Shown here: positions 6,777 to 11,031 of the stretch, piece after piece
How positions within the stretch are numbered: position 1 is the first letter of the stretch
How the letters are laid out: each line of letters starts with the position of its first letter
From: Anaerolineae bacterium
GTDB lineage: Bacteria; Chloroflexota; Anaerolineae; E26-bin7
Direction: 5' to 3'
Assembly (NCBI GenBank): GCA_029933115.1
Contig: JAOZOT010000084.1
Span: 1 to 11,031 of the forward strand
DNA length: 11,031 bases
The notes under the pieces: model-generated
Databases searched by the model: none
The model's input: the letters and a program-made list of their open reading frames with translations, nothing else
What the model was told of the DNA's origin: nothing
Translations under genes and position numbers: made by a program

Positions 6777-8357
6777 TCATCCTTCTTTCACTCTAGCGTA
6801 CTTGGAAATGAACTCCTGGTTCTGAGGCACGTTCCTGATGTAAATTGCGGCAATGTCGTCGGCGTAGATGCAGCGCCATTCCTCACCTTCGGCCAGGAAA
6901 GCGGCCAGGATGCCATCGCTCTCAACCAGGATAAAGTTCACTCCGTACCGGTCCAGAACCTCTGGCCAGCCCGGCCTGGCCAGAGCCACCTTCACGTATT
7001 CGCGGATAAATTCGTCGTCGTAGAGGTCCGTTCGCCCGTCAATAAAGACCGGATAGTCGGGGTACAGATGCCAGAGCAGATAGCCGCCCCAGTTGTAGCT
7101 GTTGAACATCGGGCCGGGCAGATCGTTGGCGCGGATGAACTGCACCGCTTCCACGGGAAGGTACTCCTTCTGAGCGGCCAGGTTGACTTCAGGCCTGAGG
7201 GGTTGGTAGACCTTGATGGCACACAGCGACGCCACCAGGATCAAAAGGAGCCAGTTGAGCGCAGTCAACCAAGAGCCAGGGGCAAGCTGTTTGCGTCCCA
7301 GTTGGCCCAGGACGCCTCGCTCGACATCATAGGTTCGTATGGCCTCCCATAGCGTCCTCATAGCCTCGGCTCCGTGTCTCATGAGGACCGGGGCGGTCAC
7401 CAAAGCAAAGAGGGCGATGTTCCGGCCGGCCCAGAGCGCCATGTAGCAGAAGAACGCAGTCAAGAGCAGATCGGTGAAATCAATGCGTCGCCGTGAGAGC
7501 CCGACGGCGGCCAAGGTCAGAAGGACCATCCAAATAAAAGGATGGAGGTGGAACTGGTGAAAGTCCGGTGAGGCCCATTCCTGGATATAGTCGCGCAATG
7601 CGCCGATGCCCACCGTCTTGAAGGGATATAGATACATCTGGTAGGTGTTGGGGTTGATTATGATCACCAGCAGGGCAATGAGTGACACCTTGACCAGGAA
7701 AGTGACCTCGCTGCAACTGAGGATTCTATCGTCTGTGTGTCCCGAGAGATTGTTCAGAACCTCGCCGAGGACGTAGCAGCCCAGCAGAATGAACCCGGTG
7801 ATAAAGGCCCCGTGCACATTCACCCAGAGGACAGTCAACAGAGGGAGCAGGAACAGGTAGTTGCGCCCCCTTCGCTTGTACAAATAGAGAATGTAGGAGA
7901 AAACAGCCGTCAGCAGGAAGGAGACTATCTGTGGGCGGGCGATCCACACCACAGCCGAAGTAATAGCCGCCAGCACAGTGACGAAAGCCCTCAAGTAGAG
8001 GTTCTCTTCGCTCTGCAAGAAGACAAAGCCAAAGGCCAGGGTGACCACAGCGGCCAGGGCCAGACCCAGGCCGGCGTAGCCAAAGGCCGCGAAAAGCAGG
8101 TAGATAGCTATCTGGGCCAGCCAACCGTGGTCTATCCAGGGCCTGCCGGCTACAGTATGTGAGAAAACGTCGTGGCGGGGGATAGAATGGGTCCTGACGA
8201 TGTATTCCCCACTGCGCAGGTGCCACCAGGTGTCGGTATCAGTGGGCACGCGCGTAGCCATAGTGAAAATAGCCACGAAGAGGATGGCTACCAACAGGCG
8301 TTGGGTGTCCAGAGCACGAAAGAGGTGTGAGGCGGGATACGTGATGCGCGGACTCAT
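6777..8357 (-). CDS. Multi-pass membrane protein of the DTDTWWHLR type, probable GT-C-like enzyme
   Basis: This 526-residue protein has a membrane helix at about 20-36, then TDTDTWWHLRSGEYI (39-53), IPRHDVFSHT (59-68) and GRPWIDHGWLAQ (71-82). This arrangement recurs in uncharacterised bacterial membrane proteins. Many hydrophobic segments follow to about residue 390, then a soluble C-terminal domain with NWGGYLLW and PVFIDGRTDLYDD (roughly 422-448) and GVNFILVE. The acidic residues in the first outer loop (Asp40, Asp42) sit where GT-C enzymes carry their catalytic acid, but I know of no proven activity for this family. ATG 8357 overlaps the upstream stop by one base (TGATG), and GGGAGGT lies 8 nt before it (8372-8366). 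GTG 8360 immediately before is possible but less well spaced. Its place between recognisable GT-C genes argues for a role in the same glycan pathway. Confidence 0.78.
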   Translation of the reverse strand: MSPRITYPASHLFRALDTQRLLVAILFVAIFTMATRVPTDTDTWWHLRSGEYIVRTHSIPRHDVFSHTVAGRPWIDHGWLAQIAIYLLFAAFGYAGLGLALAAVVTLAFGFVFLQSEENLYLRAFVTVLAAITSAVVWIARPQIVSFLLTAVFSYILYLYKRRGRNYLFLLPLLTVLWVNVHGAFITGFILLGCYVLGEVLNNLSGHTDDRILSCSEVTFLVKVSLIALLVIIINPNTYQMYLYPFKTVGIGALRDYIQEWASPDFHQFHLHPFIWMVLLTLAAVGLSRRRIDFTDLLLTAFFCYMALWAGRNIALFALVTAPVLMRHGAEAMRTLWEAIRTYDVERGVLGQLGRKQLAPGSWLTALNWLLLILVASLCAIKVYQPLRPEVNLAAQKEYLPVEAVQFIRANDLPGPMFNSYNWGGYLLWHLYPDYPVFIDGRTDLYDDEFIREYVKVALARPGWPEVLDRYGVNFILVESDGILAAFLAEGEEWRCIYADDIAAIYIRNVPQNQEFISKYARVKEG

Positions 8358-10063
8358 CACGGCTGACCTCCCTGGGGCGGTGCAGGTTGGCCCGGATAAG
8401 GTTGCAACTGCCAGGGCTCTACCTTGGCCGACAGATCGTAGAACACCCGGTAGGGGCCGATGTCCTGCTCTTTATAGGACACTCCCAGCGCGGCGAAGCT
8501 GGGCCGCAACAGGCGATCCAGATAAGGTTCCTGGAAAGTGACGTACACCGGCCGGTCGCTGGCGGCCACCTGACGGCTGTAGGGCGGGTAGCGGTCATCT
8601 CTGGGATTGTAACGCAAGTTGGCGTGGTATGGTAGTTGGGCCGCCAGGATGACTTGTTCATCCGACAGAAAAGCTATCTTATAAGCGATCCAATGGTGAC
8701 TGTAACCATAAGGGCCATGCTCTTTCAGAAAAGCGATGAGTTCCTGATCATACTGATTGTCGAACTGGCGGGCAGGGCTCATCTGGGCGGTGAAGCCGGG
8801 CTGGTTATGCCAGAGGAGCTTGTCCTGAACTGGTCGAAGGGCCAGAAAAGTGGTCAGCAGATTGAATCCCAAAACTAGAACCAGCAGGGCAACAGCCAGG
8901 CGGCGGTGGCGTTGGTGGAGGGCGGTTAGCGCCACACCGGCAAAGATGAGGAGGGGAGTGTATAGCGGCAGGTAGTAGCGGCCGCTGGAGTCAATGCCGA
9001 AGCGAGTGCTGAAGAAGAGCCCCAGCCACACGATGACCAGCAGCCACAATAAGGTTAAACCGCTGGCTGATACACCGGTGGGGCCCCTCGTCCCGCTCAG
9101 AGTGAAGCGTCGGTACCAGGCGCGGGCGGCAAAGGCCAGCACCCCCAGGTAGAAAGTGAGCATAGCCCAGGCGAGCACGGGCAGCACAATCTGAGGAGCC
9201 CAGGGATAGCGAAAGCCGAAGAGGGCCGGTAACCCAAGGCAGAAGAAACCCAACAGGCGAAGAGAGGGAGGCACGGTGGGCAACGAGGTATCAGATTCAA
9301 AAACGACGCGCAAAGCAGCGTTGTCATGGGTAAAATTGTAAATCCACCACGGGCTGCTGAAAAGAAAGAAGGCCAGCGCCGCCAGCAGGTAGTGGAGTCG
9401 CAGTCGTCGCTGCAGGTGCGCCAGCACGAGCAGGCCCACCGGAAGGATGTAGATGACAAGGATGCCAAAAGTCCAGAAGGCCAGCCCCGCCAGAGCCCCA
9501 AAAATCAGCCACATGGTCAGCGAGTTTTCGCTTTCGTGGAGGAGCTTGTGGCCAACGAAGAGGAGCGCACTGCCCAGCAGCATCACAATGGTATAGAGGA
9601 GAGCTGTGGTGGTGAACAGACTCAGCAAGGGGGTGGGTAGGGCCATCAGCCAGGCGGTGGCCAAGGCGGCGAAGCGGTTGTAAGTGATGCGGCGCGCCAG
9701 CAGATAAGTGAACAAAATAGCGCCCAGGTACTCTAGGCTCTGCACCACCCGTGCTGCGGTCACCGAAACACCCAAAAGACTGTATGCAGCGGCGATGAGA
9801 AAGGAGTCCAAGCTGCCGCCATAGGCCTCACCGTACCAGAAGATAGGGCGCTCACCGGCCAGAATGTGCTTGGCCATCAGCATGGGGATGGCCTCGTCGG
9901 AATCAAGGGGGATGGCACTCATGGGTATCAGCGCCGCTTTCAGCAAGGCAGCGGCGACCAAAGGGGCTGCAAGGGCAAGGCCCCTGCGCCATCTGAGACG
10001 TTGGAGCCGGCCGGTTGAGGTAGTTGGCAGCGCAGTACCGTTGTTGAAGGAAACTGAGAGCAT
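8357..10063 (-). CDS. GT-C membrane glycosyltransferase (ArnT/PMT-like architecture) with soluble C-terminal domain
   Basis: This 568-residue protein is the largest in the operon. A basic N-terminus (about 19-27) precedes the first membrane helix (about 29-50). The first outer loop has PLDSDEAIP (52-60), whose Asp54, Asp56 and Glu57 match the acidic loop of GT39/GT83-like enzymes. FWYGEAYGGSLDSF follows (75-88), a segment I associate with a subgroup of uncharacterised bacterial GT-C proteins. Several membrane segments run to about residue 415, then a C-terminal region of about 150 residues, soluble and proline-rich at the very end. ATG 10063 has AAGGAG 10 nt upstream (10079-10074). It lies 36 nt after the GT2 gene and ends in a TGATG overlap with the next gene. 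It most likely uses a polyprenyl-phosphate sugar, possibly the one made by its upstream neighbour; the acceptor is unknown. Confidence 0.84.
   Translation of the reverse strand: MLSVSFNNGTALPTTSTGRLQRLRWRRGLALAAPLVAAALLKAALIPMSAIPLDSDEAIPMLMAKHILAGERPIFWYGEAYGGSLDSFLIAAAYSLLGVSVTAARVVQSLEYLGAILFTYLLARRITYNRFAALATAWLMALPTPLLSLFTTTALLYTIVMLLGSALLFVGHKLLHESENSLTMWLIFGALAGLAFWTFGILVIYILPVGLLVLAHLQRRLRLHYLLAALAFFLFSSPWWIYNFTHDNAALRVVFESDTSLPTVPPSLRLLGFFCLGLPALFGFRYPWAPQIVLPVLAWAMLTFYLGVLAFAARAWYRRFTLSGTRGPTGVSASGLTLLWLLVIVWLGLFFSTRFGIDSSGRYYLPLYTPLLIFAGVALTALHQRHRRLAVALLVLVLGFNLLTTFLALRPVQDKLLWHNQPGFTAQMSPARQFDNQYDQELIAFLKEHGPYGYSHHWIAYKIAFLSDEQVILAAQLPYHANLRYNPRDDRYPPYSRQVAASDRPVYVTFQEPYLDRLLRPSFAALGVSYKEQDIGPYRVFYDLSAKVEPWQLQPYPGQPAPPQGGQP
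8366..8372 (-). promoter_or_regulatory. Ribosome binding site at a TGATG gene junction
   Basis: GGGAGGT on the minus strand lies 8 nt before ATG 8357 and 5 nt before GTG 8360, within the last codons of the upstream gene. The spacing favours ATG 8357, giving a stop/start overlap typical of translational coupling. Confidence 0.6.
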
Positions 10064-10099
10064 CGGCAGTGTTCTCCTTGCCCAGAGACAGCCAAACGA

Positions 10100-10813
10100 T
10101 CAGGGACGCCCCATGAGCCGTTCCCAACCAAGGCGCAGGACAGTGTAAGCAGCCTTCCAGATCTCACTGCGCGAGATTTTAGAGGCGCCCTGTTGCCTGT
10201 TCTCAAAGATGATGGGCACCTCACCAATGCGGTACCCCAACTGTTGACACTTGTAGAGCATCTCCACCAGGAATGAGTAGCCGCTGGAGAAGATAGAATC
10301 CAGGTCTATGGCTTCCAGAACCTGACGGCGGTAGCAGCGGAACCCGGCTGTGCAATCGCCGGCTTTCAATCCCAGGGTCAGGCGGGCAACGGTGTTGCCC
10401 ATCCTGCTCAAAAACCGCCGCCACAGATTGCAGTTGACGGTCCCTCCCCCATCAACGTAGCGTGAACCAATGCTCAGGTCGTAGAGGCGAGTGTGGGCGA
10501 TGAGGGCAGGGATGTAGCGAGGGTGGTGGGAAAAATCGGCATCCATAGTCAAAACGCAATCGGTGGGCAAACCCAGGGCGAACTTGAAGCCGGCAATGTA
10601 GGCTGTGCCCAACCCCAACTTGTCGGGACGATGGATAACGTGCACTTCCTGGTGCTGTCGGGCCAGCTCGTCGGCGATTTGACCGGTGCCATCAGGCGAG
10701 TTGTCGTCCACGATGATGATGTGCGCCACGGCTCGAAGGGCCAGTATCTCTTCCACCAAGGCAACGATGTTATCGCTCTCGTTATAAGTAGGTATGATAA
10801 CAGCAGTTTCCAC
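10100..10813 (-). CDS. Polyprenyl-phosphate mannose (or glucose) synthase, GT2 family, Dpm1-like
   Basis: This 237-residue soluble enzyme would transfer a hexose from a nucleotide sugar (GDP-mannose or UDP-glucose) to polyprenyl phosphate on the cytoplasmic face. Motifs in order: VIIPTYNE (5-12), IIIVDDNSPDGT (32-43), a DKLGLGTAY segment (64-72), MDADFSHHP (90-98) with the metal-binding Asp91-Ala-Asp93, then IGSRYV and GDCTAGFRCY, and near the end GYSFLVEML and GASKIS. All are characteristic of Dpm1-type proteins, and the length is normal for the single-domain form. There is no C-terminal GtrA-like or membrane-anchor extension. The start is GTG 10813: an in-frame stop lies five codons upstream, GAGG is closely upstream, and the protein must begin just before VIIPTYNE. 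It is the first gene of the operon, well placed to supply donor to the six membrane proteins downstream. Mannose versus glucose cannot be decided from sequence alone. Confidence 0.92.
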   Translation of the reverse strand: METAVIIPTYNESDNIVALVEEILALRAVAHIIIVDDNSPDGTGQIADELARQHQEVHVIHRPDKLGLGTAYIAGFKFALGLPTDCVLTMDADFSHHPRYIPALIAHTRLYDLSIGSRYVDGGGTVNCNLWRRFLSRMGNTVARLTLGLKAGDCTAGFRCYRRQVLEAIDLDSIFSSGYSFLVEMLYKCQQLGYRIGEVPIIFENRQQGASKISRSEIWKAAYTVLRLGWERLMGRP

Positions 10814-10836
10814 AATCCTCGTCCGTCAGTAACTGG

Positions 10837-10858
10837 GCGGTGGACTGTCGTCCACCGC
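10837..10858. repeat. Perfect hairpin in the 5' leader of the GT2 gene
   Basis: GCGGTGGAC (10837-10845) and GTCCACCGC (10850-10858) are exact reverse complements with a 4-nt loop, a stable 9-bp stem. It ends 23 nt before the GTG start at 10813. Neither strand has a T run after it, so it is not an obvious intrinsic terminator. It may be a leader RNA structure or a protein-binding palindrome; nothing in the sequence decides between these. Confidence 0.6.
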
Positions 10859-10967
10859 GAGCCTGTGCGGGATTTGATTATTAGAAGGCCAAATGTGACA
10901 TTGTCGTACTACTCACCTCGCTCGGCCTGGATTTGATGAGCCTCAAGAAAATCCGGGTAACAGGGTA

Positions 10968-10990
10968 GGGGCAGCTCTTGCGCCTGCCCC
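10968..10990. repeat. Hairpin GGGGCAG/CTGCCCC
   Basis: GGGGCAG (10968-10974) and CTGCCCC (10984-10990) form a perfect 7-bp stem with a 9-nt loop. It lies 5 nt from the next hairpin at the right edge, so the two may belong to one composite palindromic element. No T run follows on either strand. Confidence 0.5.
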
Positions 10991-10995
10991 AGGCC

Positions 10996-11029
10996 ACCCT
11001 CCCGCAGGTTGCGAACCCTGCGGGAGGGT
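10996..11029. repeat. Second copy of the ACCCTCCCGCAGG inverted repeat
   Basis: ACCCTCCCGCAGG (10996-11008) and CCTGCGGGAGGGT (11017-11029) are perfect 13-base reverse complements around an 8-nt loop. The same 13 bases form the inner arms at 1069-1081 and 1153-1165, where they are 71 nt apart. The match stops at the core, so the two sites share the repeat unit but not the spacer. The element reaches almost to the window edge and may extend beyond it. Confidence 0.7.
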
Positions 11030-11031
11030 CG

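Larger units (their letters stand above)
10814..11031 (-). other. Non-coding leader upstream of the operon
   Basis: This 218-base stretch has no convincing gene on either strand. It holds three hairpins (10837-10858, 10968-10990, 10996-11029; listed separately). The operon promoter is expected here. The best -10 match I can see is AATAAT on the minus strand (10882-10877), with ACGACA at 10907-10902 as a weak -35 at a long 19-nt spacing; this is not strong enough to call as a promoter. Confidence 0.5.

Noticed and set aside
7726..8226. 166-codon minus-strand frame inside the DTDTWWHLR gene
   Set aside because: It is an alternative frame of the same strand with Pro/Arg/Gly-rich composition and no motif. 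The frame with membrane segments and conserved motifs is clearly the coding one.
10877..10907. Possible promoter, ACGACA and AATAAT on the minus strand
   Set aside because: The -10 matches 5 of 6 bases, but the -35 matches only 4 of 6 and the spacing is 19 nt. Such matches are common by chance, so it is mentioned in the leader entry only.
10968..11029. Closely spaced hairpins considered as part of a CRISPR array
   Set aside because: There are no regularly spaced direct repeats with unique spacers and no cas gene. The repeats are inverted pairs.

Overview
The window reads as bacterial accessory DNA of moderately high GC. It carries a one-directional (minus-strand) block of membrane glycosyltransferase genes. 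The protein types present (GT87-like proteins, multi-pass proteins with SLWxDE and WYSQEARMYS motifs, and a DTDTWWHLR-type membrane protein, packed behind a Dpm1-like enzyme) resemble gene content I associate with Chloroflexota (Anaerolineae-like) genomes. That assignment is an inference from family resemblance only; there is no rRNA or other marker here.

Layout, in order of transcription (right to left). 11031-10814 is a non-coding leader with three hairpins. 10813-10100 encodes a soluble GT2 enzyme of the polyprenyl-phosphate-mannose (or -glucose) synthase type. Six multi-pass membrane proteins of GT-C type or GT-C-like architecture follow with almost no spacing: 10063-8357, 8357-6777, 6769-5327, 5326-4058, 4068-2551 and 2567-1290. 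Gaps are 36 nt or less, and three junctions abut within 1 nt or overlap by up to 17 nt, so the seven genes look like a single operon with coupled translation. A hairpin followed by a T run (1281-1245) just past the last stop is a plausible terminator. Positions 1006-1289 hold that terminator plus an imperfect palindromic repeat. A further GT-C-like gene begins at about 1005 and runs off the left edge.

How the genes may work together. The GT2 enzyme would charge a polyprenyl phosphate with a hexose on the cytoplasmic side. GT-C enzymes characteristically take lipid-phosphate-linked sugars and transfer them on the outer face of the membrane. The simplest reading is an extracytoplasmic glycan, lipoglycan or protein O-glycosylation assembly line in which one donor synthase feeds several linkage-specific transferases. 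The acceptor and product cannot be read from the sequence. No flippase, polymerase, ligase or nucleotide-sugar biosynthesis gene is present.

Two of the membrane proteins (6769-5327 and 4068-2551) are clear full-length paralogs, but one has lost the HPPLYY motif that the other keeps. A 13-base core (ACCCTCCCGCAGG) occurs as inverted pairs on both sides of the operon, suggesting a dispersed palindromic repeat family. I see no tRNA, rRNA, CRISPR array, transposase or phage gene.
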